Positions 16,101 through 26,565 of a DNA stretch of 64,000 nucleotides are shown piece after piece (position 1 is the first letter of the stretch; each line of letters opens with the position of its first letter). The stretch comes from Lucifuga dentata. Taxonomy: Eukaryota > Chordata > Actinopteri > Ophidiiformes > Bythitidae. The notes beneath the pieces were generated by a model that was given only the letters and a program-made list of their open reading frames with translations, was not told where the DNA came from and did not search any database. Both the position numbers and the translations under genes were made by a program. Location of the stretch: NCBI GenBank assembly GCA_014773175.1, contig VXCM01000962.1:124001-188000 (forward strand), read 5' to 3'.

Positions 16101-17481
16101 ATAAAAATTGAATATATTAGACTCAAACATGCAAAATGGGAGGTATGCTCCTTTAAAGTTGAAGCAGTCTTTCTGTTGTATACCTCTATGTATTTCTCCT
16201 CATTGTTATACGTGTCCACAAATACACCCAGGCCAGTGAAGTTGTCCATATTTCCAAATACAGGACCTGTAAATCAATACAATCACATAACATCAATAAA
16301 TGAAATAGCCTGGTTTCTTATAAGGCAATTCATGTCTGTAAAATTACCTTTCTGCTTGCGTTCTTTAGTGTACCAAATGGCCATTCCATCACCATTCAGG
16401 TTCTTCTTCCCTTGTCCGTGAATCTTAAATTGCACCTGCATCTCCCAGTCCTTAAGATGGCACGGCTAGACACAGAGTAAAAACTCATTGGTTAGAAACT
16501 AGCAGCCAGAAAATCACAGCATAATCACTGCAGCTTGGTTTATTCTGTCCATCTTTTGCAATTCACACAACCTTGGGTATCTCTAGAATTTGTAAGTTAT
16601 AATCATCAGCAAAAACACAAAAATTATGTTACTGCCACAAAAAAATATTATAGCCCTCATATGTCTCCTATGTAAGGTTCACAATTTATCAATCAACCCC
16701 ATGTCACTGATGCTCATCTTGTAACAGTTTTCATATTCCTCCCAATACTTACAAGGCGACTCCATACTGCCCCCTGCTTGCTCTGCATGTCAGGTGTGAG
16801 CCGCACCTGGTCTGTGGTTACCATGGCATCGCCCATCAGTTCCCAGTGGGAGGAGCTTAAGGATCCCACACCTGTGCACACAAATTTACCACCGTGACAA
16901 AAGCTGACACAGCACAATACATCTGCTTAAAGAAACAATACAAATGCATGAGGCCAAAGTGAGCTAACAGCACTGCTTTGTCACTAAACAAACGTAATAC
17001 TGAGAAAGCAGAAAAACACAATTTACTAATGAAGCGTATTTAAAATATTATATAGTATATAGCTTGGTTATAACATTAAAATGCTTTTTTTTTGTGGCTG
17101 GAGATTATAACAGCAATGGTTTGCAGGCTTCATCCAACGCCCAAAGACAGACTGAGACATTTAAGGTATAACAGAGCTCGATTTAATGTCTTAAATGTCG
17201 TTAAATGCAATATTCTGGAAACATCTATCATCCCTCCTCTTCTCCCCAGTATTCCTGACAGCTATGGTGGATATAACGGTACCTTGGTAAGGCTTGGAAA
17301 GAGAATACTCCCGCTTCAGAAACTCCTCCATTTCGTGATCATCGTCAGCAAAACAGTGGTTTACAGTTAAAATAAACAAAACAATCGTCCAGTAATATTT
17401 GAAAGCCATTATATTCCGTGAGGAAATTAAACGAAATAGTAATTTGGAGCCCCCGTAATAATCGCTTCTGGCGGCGGCCAT
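13136..17481 (-). CDS. lman2l: L-type lectin ER cargo receptor, LMAN2-like (VIPL)
   Basis: Eight coding exons, minus strand: 17481-17283, 16871-16753, 16465-16348, 16266-16184, 14456-14295, 14181-14067, 13962-13834 and 13278-13136. All are GT-AG with matching phases, totalling 1068 bases (355 residues plus stop; the human protein is about 348). Residues 1-45: leader with hydrophobic core 29-41; Met25 is an alternative start. Residues about 54-270: leguminous-type lectin domain. Visible ligand and calcium positions, aligned to VIP36 from memory, are Asp132 (NGDG), Asp163/Tyr165/Asn167 (DTYNN), His192 and Asp195 (YDHERDG), and Gly262-Glu263-Leu264, where family members usually have GDL. Cys204 and Cys241 match the conserved disulfide. 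Sequons occur at Asn154 and Asn185. Ten glutamates (286-295) sit in the stalk, the membrane span is about 318-342, and the cytosolic tail ends RRKRFY, an ER-retention type signal. The protein recognises high-mannose glycoproteins in the early secretory pathway. The first ATG (ACGATGGCC) is the better start by length. LMAN2L rather than LMAN2 is supported by MQSKQGA and RDGHPTELGGC. Confidence 0.93.
14771..14986. mobile_element. TTAA element copy D, internally deleted (216 bp)
   Basis: In lman2l intron 5'-side gap 14457-16183. Both termini are intact (AGGACCATACTGG and CCAGTATGGTCCT) but most of the interior is gone: the left arm ends at CCCAAAGCATAGG and jumps straight to the right-arm flank GAGATTTTGCAAAATATCAG. 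The right TTAA is at 14987-14990; the left flank reads CTAA, one mismatch. Confidence 0.82.
15534..15569. mobile_element. Terminal fragment of a further TTAA element copy
   Basis: The 36 bases ending GGTACGCTCCT resemble the right terminus of the family (GGCTCAA-CATG-GGTATGGTCCT) and abut the TTAA that also begins copy E. This may be a remnant of an older insertion into which, or beside which, copy E inserted. Confidence 0.5.
15574..16152 (+). mobile_element. TTAA-flanked inverted-repeat element, copy E
   Basis: Inside the same lman2l intron. TTAA at 15570-15573 and 16153-16156; termini TGGACCTTACC (first base mutated) and GGTATGCTCCT. The interior is collinear with copies B and G, including TACCTTCCAGATCGCCATTGG, GTATGTCTCCACCAGG and ATTGATTTTTAAGGTG. 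It lies only about 30 bases upstream, in the direction of lman2l transcription, of no exon; exon 4 begins at 16184 on its right. Confidence 0.85.
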
Positions 17482-17770
17482 CGTAGGACAAAACTGTGCC
17501 TACACGGTCAGCGTCCTTCCCATTGGTTTGCTATGTTGCATGGCTGATGGCCATTGGTCGATTTGATAGTCGATCAGAATCCACGCTGTCGATTGGCTGC
17601 ATTTAAGGTGGGTTTTTTTTATGACATTGTCTGTAGTGGAAAAAGTATAAATTAAGTTACTGAACTGAAACTGAGTATCAAGCGCTACAGTAGCCAATAT
17701 TTGAGATTTTAATGTATCAATTCAGTTACTCTTTAGGCAAATCCTTCAACATTAATTTTATTTGTGGGTG

Positions 17771-17820
<50 letters not shown>

Positions 17821-18227
17821 CCCCATTTCAATTTCAAAAGGCTTTATTAGCATGACCATTTAAAGTAACAGCATTGTCAAAGCTCTGCATATAAAAAATA
17901 AGAGGCTGAAAATACACAGTGTGACAACTGTTGAACAATAAGAAAAAAAAACATTTTCTCTACATCAAACATTCACTTTACAATGTCCATGAAGGTACAA
18001 GAAAAAGGAAGAAAAATGGTTTGGAGCACTTGTTATATAGTGCTCAAAATCATACAGCGAAAGACCTGAAAAATAGCAGAAAATTGTGTTTTGTTGCCAC
18101 CTGGTGGTGAATTGCCAAGCTGCAGGCATTTGGATATTTTGCGTAAAGGCCCCGCCCCCTTTCCCGTGCCTGCTTTGGGCTTTCCTCACATACTAGTAAA
18201 GTATCGTGGGATGGAGTAGAGGAGGAC
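17482..18227. promoter_or_regulatory. Head-to-head promoter interval of lman2l and mtfp1
   Basis: The start codons of lman2l (minus) and mtfp1 (plus) are 746 bases apart, so the two genes probably share a bidirectional promoter region. Within 115 bases upstream of lman2l are three CCAAT boxes, all on the minus strand (ATTGG at 17522-17526, 17553-17557 and 17592-17596), spaced 31 and 39 bases, which suits NF-Y. A CT microsatellite (17774-17820) and a repeat-like segment (17823-17950) lie in the middle. A CTCF-like sequence is at 18094-18107. No TATA box is evident for either gene. Confidence 0.6.
17823..17950. repeat. Interspersed repeat fragment (GGCTTTATTAGCATGA type)
   Basis: The sequence TTCAAAAGGCTTTATTAGCATGACC followed by a CATTGTCAAAGC segment resembles a short repeat widely scattered in fish genomes. 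The classification is by memory of the sequence style, so the class is left open. Confidence 0.4.
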
Positions 18228-21200
18228 ATGGACACCATTGAAGAAAAACCAAACAAAACGGTTGACATTTATCGCGACACATGGGTCCGTTTCTTAGGTA
18301 TGTACTGTAAAATCTGACCTTTGTAATATATTCTCAGTCCACTGTTTTCGTCTTAAAAAGACCAAGATACACTCCTGCGTCGTGACCCTGGAGCTAGCTT
18401 GTTAGCATAGCTAGCTAACCACTCTTTTAAACAACTATATTTAGCAAACCATACTGCTGAAGGACATGTGTAACCATGGTACGTAATGGACGTAGTTCAG
18501 CACTTGAAAAATATTTGTGTTCTTTATTAACATATTTAATGCTGACGGTTGCTTAACCTGTCTGTAGCTCAATCTGCATTAGTGAAGGTAGTTTAGCAAG
18601 TTGAGACTGATCTGTGAGATTTTGTGATTCGTTGAACTACAGAGAAACGCCTTCAGGCGTGAGCAACCTGAACTGAAACTCTGTTACTACGTCTTAGACA
18701 ATAAATATTTGAGAGTTTTGATTTTCTTAATTACATCCGGGTTGTTTGTGAAGGGACACTGCTGAAAAGGGTCATGTAACCAGCCTGAAGGGCATTTACA
18801 CTGCAGGAGCTCCCACCATTACTCTCTTTGGTATCGCAACATTAGTTCATCATCTTGACAAAAACATAAGCTGATCAGTCTGTGTGGGGAAAAAAAATAA
18901 ATCTGTGAACTCTTTAAGATGAAACATGCAAAAGATTGATAGTGATTTATTAAAAAAATTTTTTTTTAAATTTTGTTTTTTTTTGTGGGTGTGATAAATT
19001 TGATAGAAACAGGATAATCATTGCAACTTGAGAATGAAAGCTGATGGTTCAAATGATGAGTATGAATATTAAAATATTCATGTAACTCAAGTTTTAGATG
19101 TATATAAGTATGTGTCAGTGTGTGTCTTAGATACTAATATTAATACTGCATAAATGTTTACGTTGAATTTCCTTGCACACCTTTTGGTAGAAATTAATTT
19201 CTCTTTATTACAGACCTTCTCGTGGTGATTATTTTGACTTTTCTTGCAGGTATAAGTTTAAAGGTAATGATGGCTCTGTTCCATCAAATGTGCCAGTGAG
19301 CCAGAATGCACAATATCAGGGCCCCGAGACTGGCACACATAAATGGAATACAGCCATTTAATGTTATTACTTACAGCGGTGCTTGACTAGTCAAAATATC
19401 TGCTTTATTGAACTCCCTCTAACCGATCTTGAAAAGATGACGTGTTTTTAACGTTAAATGGAAATGATGGGATAGTGGAGGAAATTTAAGCATCAAAGAC
19501 TGGATTTTCAGCAGCTTCATGAAGCATATTTTGGGCACAAACTTAGATTTAAAAAAAAAAATCTCCATGCTGAAAAAAATACAAAACTCAGGTTTGAAAC
19601 CTGCTACAAGTCTTAAATTTATTGGCAAGACTTGTAATAAAGTGACACTTCACAGCAGAGAAATCTAAATTATGAATGTTTTCTGATGCAGGTAAAGGTT
19701 TATTTGAGAAAGATGAGAAATCTCCATGGAGGACTTATACATATTATTCATGTTGGTTGATAAAGCCGGAGTAAAGGCAGCAGGCAGGCGTTGCCTGCCT
19801 GCTGTCTTATATCTGGAAAGTCATAGTGCTTTAATTTGTCGGTCATAGTTGATTGAATTTTCTGCAAGGTTGAATCCATTGTTGCTAAAAAAAAAAAAAA
19901 AAAAAAAAAAAAATGACAGAGCTGGCCAGCTGATACTTTTTCACCTCATTACCTATCGTCTTTATTTTGCTCCCCATCCAAACCTTTCCACCAATATGCC
20001 ATTTTTTTCTTATCATCTCTCTCTCTCTCTCTCTCTCTCATACACATGCTCATACTATGCTGGACAGGACTACTCTGAATGCTTTCCTCATTGATTGAAA
20101 TCGTGCCTCAGCCTTTTGTACTAAGGCGTGGCATATCATTATTAATGCACTGCCTTTCTGGAAGATAATCTTATCTAAACTCTTGTTCTTATCGTTCCTG
20201 ATTATACCCATACAGCTCTTATCAGACTGTGCTCATAAGGGCTTCTGGAGCTCCAGTGTGTCACTTTTATTTTCACTGCTACTTAACTGAGCGGCCTGAA
20301 CGTGTGTCCCTGAAAGTAAAGTGCAGCGTTTGCACGGTAGTGCTGCACCGGCGATAAAGACATACAGTCGCAGCAAAATTTGACTCCGCTGTGCTCTGAT
20401 GGTTCTTTTGTCATTGAACCAAAGATAACACTTCCCGTGTGACAGGACGGGATTTGACCAGTGTTCTGATAATTTACAGATAGTGCAGCTTATGACACAG
20501 GAGACCTTGACTTCTTAATGCGGAATCAAGAGCACACAGGTGATTAAGCCATTCTAGAACGATACAGAACAATATGCCAAATATTACTTGCAGAAAGACA
20601 ATATATGAACTTTATAAACAACTTGTATGGACCAGAATACAGTACATGCACCTCAACTGTGAGAATATAATGAAAAAAAACACAGAGACATGAGTCTCAC
20701 TCTAAAATAGTGCCATCTGGGCGTGCTCAGAGGTGGAATTAATCAGAATAGTTCAAGGACTCAACAGTTAATGTAATGTATACTGATCATTGTCATTTTG
20801 GACCTGAGGCTTAGATCCTGTAACAAAAGGAGGAGGCAGCTACGATGTGTTTAGAAGGCTTTGACATTGGGTTAAGCAGGTTCGAATCTGAAATGACTGT
20901 GTGTATGTGTGTGCCTACAGGCTATGCCAATGAGGTGGGGGAGGCTTTTCGTGCCCTGGTGCCGGTGAGCTTGGTATGGAGCAGCTACGCCGTAGCCACC
21001 GCCTATGTCACTGCTGATGCCGTGGACAAAGGGAAGAAAGCAGCTGTGGTAAGATGCTGTTATTTGTATGCAGAGAGCTTAAAAGAAATCTGTTATTCTT
21101 ATCAATACGTGACATTTATGTTTGGTGCAGTGAATTCCATAATGAGACGGAGTAAAAAATCAATGTTAAATCACGTCTGTGGGGAATAGAAGCTGTCACA

Positions 21201-23181
21201 TTGAATAAAGAAACAAAACTTGAAATTTAGGTCCACGACAGTTAAAAAAAAAAAGAAAAGAAATAGAAATGAAATATCTGATGTTGAGATTATTTGTTTA
21301 ACAGAGTTCAGTTCATAAAGCTGTATTACCCTTTTCATGGTTGTGTTAGGATGCATCCAACTGACAAAGACTGAATATAAATGTGCATTTAAGGTGCTGT
21401 TGCTTAGAAACATTAACTTAAGAAGGATTATTTTTCTGTTGGTTTGACACTTTAATACCAATGTTTTGATATACTGGTAACCATTTAAATTGAATGATGG
21501 AAATAACGTGGGGTTGACATTACGGTACTCTGTCATTAACGTTCCCCTTTAATTCTGTCACGACACTGTGAGACCTCAAGATACAATGATTATTTTACCA
21601 AGTACTTCTTCCAAATATGATAATACTTTGAATACAGACTAATATTGACAATTGGAAAAACAGAATATTTCATTCAGTGTGTTTACATGTACCTCAATAA
21701 ACAGGTTATGATCAGCGTATGGCCAGTAAACTGATTACTCATTTGTCATGTAAACGTGTTCCTACATTTGTGAGAAATCTGTTTACCCCACCTAAGTTAT
21801 GCGATTATAAAGCGATTATGAATTGCCATGTAACCGTTAACTGTTTATTATTGGCGTATTGACACTGTGCATGTCTCGCCGGCCCTGCCGGCTTCTGTTG
21901 AGCAACACACATATCAGCTGAAGTATATTCTGTGTATGAATTAAGTAACACAAACTGATAAAAGCACTATAAAAATAAAAAGATGTAACAAAATCCATTG
22001 CTAATAGCAGCTGTCTACACACTGCTACAGTTTTGTTTGCTTGTGATTAGGGTCAAAGGTAAAAGGTCAGATTGACGTCACTTCCTGATTTTGCACATCC
22101 CGTGACGACTTCCTTTGATAAACCGATAGTTTACCAGATGCTCTTAACCCATGTAAATTCCTTAAACTGGTTATTTCAGCCCATGTAAATGCCTTACACC
22201 GATTATTACAGTTACCCGTTTATTCTCAGTAAATGGATTTCTCTGTGCATGTAAACGCACTGATGAAAAGCACTTATGATAACTGCGTAACTCTGTAGCA
22301 CTTTGCTACAGAACAGGGATGAGAAGATTTTCAAGCATCACACACACACACGCACATGCACACACACACATGCACACACACTCACACACCACGCAGACAG
22401 AACTCCACAGCTGAATTTATCAACTGGTACAACAGAGAGCCTTGACTGTAGTCAGTTGAGCCTAAATGGTTCATTAAAGGTTTGCAGCACCCTTTAATTT
22501 CCCTGAATGTCTGCTGACGGGACCCAGTGGACATTTGTCTTCAGTGCATGACATATGAGAAGAAGCTCACCTGACTCATCTTTTTCGTGTGACATCCTGG
22601 TCACATTGGATCTTTTTTTTTTTCTCGTTTTTTTGGATATATTCTGTTAAGGTGAGCAGTGAACATCTTATTCTTACCTTTCTACTTTTTTTTTTAAAAA
22701 CCATATAAATGTATTTTACTTTATTAAACTTTTATCTGGTTTACTAAGGCTCATGGAGGAAACCCTGGCAAGACGACACGAGTAGCAGCAGCAGTAGTGG
22801 ACACCTTTGTGTGGCAGGCCCTGGCCTCTGTGATCATCCCGGGCTTCACCATCAACCGTGTGTGTGCTGCGTCTCTCTACCTGCTGGGCAGAACCACCAG
22901 GTGGCCCCTACCTGTCCGCAAGTGGACCACCACAGCGATAGGCCTCTCCACCATCCCCTTCATCATCACGCCCATAGACAGGTCAGCGTGAGTTGCGCTC
23001 TGTGTGTGTTTACGTATCTGCGTCTGGACATTTGTTTTCTCCATAAACACAGTAATAAACAGTTTGCAGCTCTTGTGTCCAACGTAATGACATTTCCTTT
23101 TTTTTACCCTGTAGATCAGTGGATTTCCTGCTGGACTCAAGCCTTCGTAAGATCTACAATGAGGAGGAGAAACACAAATAA
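18228..23181 (+). CDS. mtfp1: Mitochondrial fission process protein 1 (MTP18)
   Basis: Four coding exons: 18228-18297, 20921-21048, 22749-22981 and 23115-23181 (TAA 23179-23181). GT-AG sites and phases 1, 0 and 2 agree, giving 498 bases (165 residues; the human protein has 166). Diagnostic motifs: YRDTWVRFLGYANEVGEAFR across the exon 1-2 junction, a hydrophobic segment SLVWSSYAVATAYV, DAVDKGKKA, then DTFVWQALASVIIPGFTINR and PLPVRKWTTTA, a second hydrophobic stretch (GLSTIPFIITPID), and the conserved SVDFLLDSSLRKIY. MTFP1 is an inner-mitochondrial-membrane protein that promotes DRP1-dependent fission. The family is known to be short and multi-spanning with no cleaved signal peptide, which matches. 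The start ATG has GGAGGACATGG context; a nine-base ORF (ATGGAGTAG, 18211-18219) sits just before it. The C-terminus (NEEEKHK) is fish-specific in wording. A spliced transcript would settle the exons, but the match is nearly unambiguous. Confidence 0.96.
18298..20920 (+). other. mtfp1 intron 1
   Basis: Holds a short inverted-repeat element (19270-19357), a 12-bp-stem hairpin (19776-19806), an A27 tract (19887-19913), a CT microsatellite (20015-20039) and otherwise unique sequence. No alternative exon with a sustained frame is visible. Confidence 0.6.
19265..19400. repeat. Short inverted-repeat element, ATGGCTCTGTTCCAT type, copy 1
   Basis: ATGGCTCTGTTCCATCAAATG at the left is answered by AAATGGAATACAGCCAT at the right (19270-19357). 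A second copy is at 36851-36990, and similarity continues past the right arm (TTATTACTTACA, TTGACTAG). It is probably a small non-autonomous DNA transposon. Confidence 0.6.
21675..22262. mobile_element. CAGTG-ended inverted-repeat element (about 588 bp)
   Basis: In mtfp1 intron 2. Left end CAGTGTGTTTACATGTACC, right end GTGCATGTAAACGCACTG: an inverted terminal repeat of about 20 bases with one or two mismatches. The interior repeats the phrase CATGTAAA in both orientations and has no coding capacity. It resembles a type of non-autonomous DNA transposon frequent in fish; superfamily not assigned. Confidence 0.7.
22329..22388. repeat. CA microsatellite (impure)
   Basis: CACACA runs interrupted by TG and CT variants, in mtfp1 intron 2. 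Confidence 0.85.
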
Positions 23182-25922
23182 GGAGAGGCTGTGCAGGATA
23201 GGCTCCTCCCCCTCCCAGGAAGAACTCCATGTCTACTATACATAAACCTTTGCAGGGTAACCACTGTGAAACACAAAAGTATAAAGGAGGATTTCATCAT
23301 GCAAGATTCTAGTTTATCAAGTGAGAAAAAGAATTATATATATAATAAGATTTTTTTTTCCAGAAATACATTTATTAGAATTAATTTGAATACATGTTTT
23401 TAGGAGTTGAGAAAATCTCTAGCAACGTATCTAAATTGTGTTGTTAATATTGAAATCTTGCTTCTTGAAATATCCTTCTATTGTTACTTAACTTTAATCT
23501 CTCGGGGCAATCTGAGCACAGTAACACCAAAAAAAATACGATGGTGGAGGGAATTTAATTTCAGCTGTTGACTGACATTCTCTATGCTGCACATTCTCAC
23601 AACAAAATGAGAATCTTACCAACAGTTAAGCTATTAACAGAGACACGGCGTGCTGTGTATTGCTGTATTTGCCTCATGGTTGCTCTCGTGATTTGGAATT
23701 GTGAGTCGTGTCTCTGGCCTGCAGAGTCTGACCTCACATCTAGATGGCAAGCAGACAGACGAAATATTGCCAACACTTGCTGTGTTTATTAGCCATATAC
23801 TTTGGCGCTGTAATTACAGGCCAAAAAAAAGCCAGTTTGCATGATGTCATACTTATTTAAATGCTCTTTTATTTCTTGTTGTGATTGTGAAAACAGGTGT
23901 CTGTTAATTTAAGAGGGTCCTCTGATGCACTTTTTCCATCGTTTCATTCTACCTTTACAGCCATTAAGGTTTGCACTGGGAGCATTTTTACACCTTATAA
24001 CAATTCTACATATATGCTTCTCTTAAACTAAGAATATAATGCACAGCAACACTCCAAGTACTTGAATGATGACACACCAGTCAATGTGTTATCCGGTATA
24101 AAAGTGTTGTGTACACAGGGAAACAGTTACATAGTCACAACATTATTTACTTATGTCTCAGGATGGCCAAAGGTTTAGGACAGATAGACATAATATTGAC
24201 AGTGAAGTACTAGTATGTAGTCAAGCATTGTTAGTGTGCAGTACCTGAAAATTATACATATACAAGTTTCAAGCACTTCTACTTTATTTTTGAGCATCAA
24301 CGGACAAGAAACAAGTTGTCTTGACTCCATTTGTCTCCTGTTACTCTGAGACTACATGTACTACATGAGTTGAACCCGTCAGGCTTTGAAGTATCAGACA
24401 TGCCAGTGAGGTTCAGGCTTTGGGAGTACAAGGTTTTCCCCTTTGATGTAAAAGACTGCAGTTTTCCATTTCAAGTAGCAAACATCACATTTATGTGTCA
24501 CCATCTAAATACTTGTGGATTTCATTGTTCCAGCTATGCACAAATCAGTTTAATGGATTGATTGAAAATAATGAGGTCTGTATTGTTGAGGGGTTTTTTT
24601 CTTTTCTTTTTTTTTTGAAGATGCCAGCAAAGTGTATTATATTTTAAACTATGCAAATGAAATAAGGCACGCATGTAGTACATATAAGGGACCTGTAAAT
24701 GACAGAAATCATTCACCTATTTCATAAAATAAGGTGTTTAGTTACATAATGTTGAAAGTTTCTTAAATAAGAAGGGAAATCTCATCTTGAAATTGGGATG
24801 AGTTGTCATTTTAAGATAATTAGAACTCAATAAATGTGGACCTGTTTGCATTACCAGTTTAGTGATCAATACACCAGTGTATATTTTAGCAGTAATTAAT
24901 CATGTAATGTAATGTTGAGCCATATTCTGTTGGCTGTAATAAGTACTTCAGGGTGCGGTTTACTTTTTCACACAGGGAGATATGCTGAAACAAAGGTATT
25001 TGAAAAGTCGGGTGCACCAACATCTTGTATTTCTGGTTGATACGTATGACACAAATACTTGATAATATACTACTACTGTGCAGTATTTGATGTCTTCATC
25101 ATTCACATAGGCACAGTGCTGCTCTAGCTTGGTACTAGGTACTGTATATTATTGGTGCACCTGTACTGAAAACGTCTTTTTTTTTTTTTTTACCATTTTA
25201 ACTTTTCAGATTTCACACTTATTTTACTGTATTGTCATTGTTGCATGCTGAAAATAAAAAGGGAACGGTTTACTTTTTTTCAAGGTTTTCATAATGTATT
25301 CTCAAATAGCAGAGTTAGGACATAGATTCTTTGTCACATTTATAGCCTTAACACTGAAAAGTACTGTCAAAGCTGAAATAAAGATTATTTTTCAAAAGTA
25401 AAATGACAGTTATAATGAGCAGCTACTGTAAAGCTGCACTCTTGCTGTAACAACTCACACTGGAGAGAAAAATATCTGTTTTTTTTAAACCTCTCATGAA
25501 ATAAATGATATGACAGCCACGTCTGATTTCCCATTCATTCTTTTATTCACATACTGCTCTCATGTTTGATAATATAGTAAATCTCCTGTATATTCAATAT
25601 TTTACCTGCTGTAAAATCTGTTGAAAAACACGACAAGACAGTACAGCCTGATTTCAAATTGCAGCTAACTTCAATAATCGTGCTTTTGTGCACATGCAGT
25701 TTCCATTTCCTGAGGAACTCACCACCAGTTACACATGAAAGAGGTGTAATACAAGGGACGGTTTAACCGATGACACAAGCGGTGAAAAGCATGTCAGATC
25801 AGGCAGTTTGAGATCTGTGTTTCCTTAATTGAGCATGATTGAGTCAGCGGGCTGCAGCTGATACCAATTCCACTGATAAAGTGCTTCACCCCACATAAAA
25901 GACCAAGGAAAGCTGTGCAGTG
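23182..25922 (+). other. mtfp1 3' UTR and intergenic spacer
   Basis: Downstream of the mtfp1 stop; AT-rich with no coding exon. AATAAA hexamers occur in CTCAATAAATG near 24830, in GAAAATAAAAAGG near 25250, and at 25377-25382. Any of these could end the mtfp1 transcript. The last 60 bases before the next gene contain CCAAT (25864-25868), TGATAA and CATAAAAG (about 25894-25901), a plausible compact promoter. Confidence 0.45.
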
Positions 25923-26530
25923 ATGAGTGCAGACATGTTGCTTCACAGGCTTGTGTTTTTGCTGCTTACAGCCGCAGCAACTGGTCAGTCAGGTAAGAGG
26001 AGATTAATATTAATCTGCTGTTGAAAATTTTATGAAGGTAACTTATTTAATTATAAAAGGGCTCCGTGCCTCTGATGTGTTGATGCTTTCAGGGATTCCT
26101 CGACACATCCTCGGCCAGTGGATCCTCACTGATGATGGTTTAGAGTATGAGGTCTCTGATGGAGGATCTGTGGCAGTAGTGGAAGCCGTGCTGCCCGACA
26201 ACAAACTAGAAGTGGTGGAACTGGAAGAGCAGCAGCTCCCAATTACTCCTGTACAACCATATGTTATGAAGCAACAAGGTGGGATACTAACAAAACACAC
26301 TCACACCTGCAATGTAACAATACCATCATGTTGTTTCTTGCATGTTAAAAAAATATATGTTCTCATTAGATTTTGATGGAGAAGACTCATCAGTATGGAT
26401 GATGTTCCTGGTAGTAGGCATCTTGCTGGTGTCCATATTGGGAACGATAAGCACGGCCTATTATCTGTGTGTGTGGAGAGGAGGCAGGATTCACTATCAG
26501 CGTCAGAAAGACATTTCTGCTTTCATATAA
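25923..26530 (+). CDS. Unrecognised small single-pass type I membrane protein
   Basis: Three exons, 25923-25992, 26093-26278 and 26370-26530, join through clean GT-AG sites. Both introns are phase 1 and tiny (100 and 91 bases). The frame is 417 bases, 138 residues plus TAA, and AATAAA follows at 26560-26565, only 30 bases after the stop. Two in-frame ATGs exist (25923 and 25935). Residues 5-22 look like a signal peptide (LLHRLVFLLLTAAATGQS). Residues 24-93 form an acidic ectodomain without cysteines or N-glycosylation sequons; it starts IPRHILGQWIL and is rich in D, E and V. Residues about 95-118 are a strong membrane span (WMMFLVVGILLVSILG). A tail of about 20 residues is basic (RGGRIHYQRQK) and ends SAFI. 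A CATAAAAG box and CCAAT lie just upstream. I cannot name a family. Being a gene rather than chance ORFs is supported by consistent phases, signal-plus-span topology and the well-placed poly(A) signal. Confidence 0.8.
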
Positions 26531-26559
26531 AATAATGTAATTTTTGTGAAGCCAACCAC

Positions 26560-26565
26560 AATAAA
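26560..26565 (+). terminator. Polyadenylation signal of the small membrane protein gene
   Basis: AATAAA 30 bases after the TAA stop; the downstream sequence GTGTCGGTGTATGTTTTTT is a suitable GU/U-rich element. Confidence 0.7.

Noticed and set aside
20840..20900. GGTTCGAATCTG resembles a tRNA B box in mtfp1 intron 1
   Set aside because: No A box at the right distance and no cloverleaf can be folded from the upstream sequence; it falls just before exon 2 and is probably chance.
22811..23245. 144-codon open frame overlapping mtfp1 exon 3
   Set aside because: Shifted-frame shadow reading through the exon 3-4 intron; the true frame has strong MTFP1 homology.
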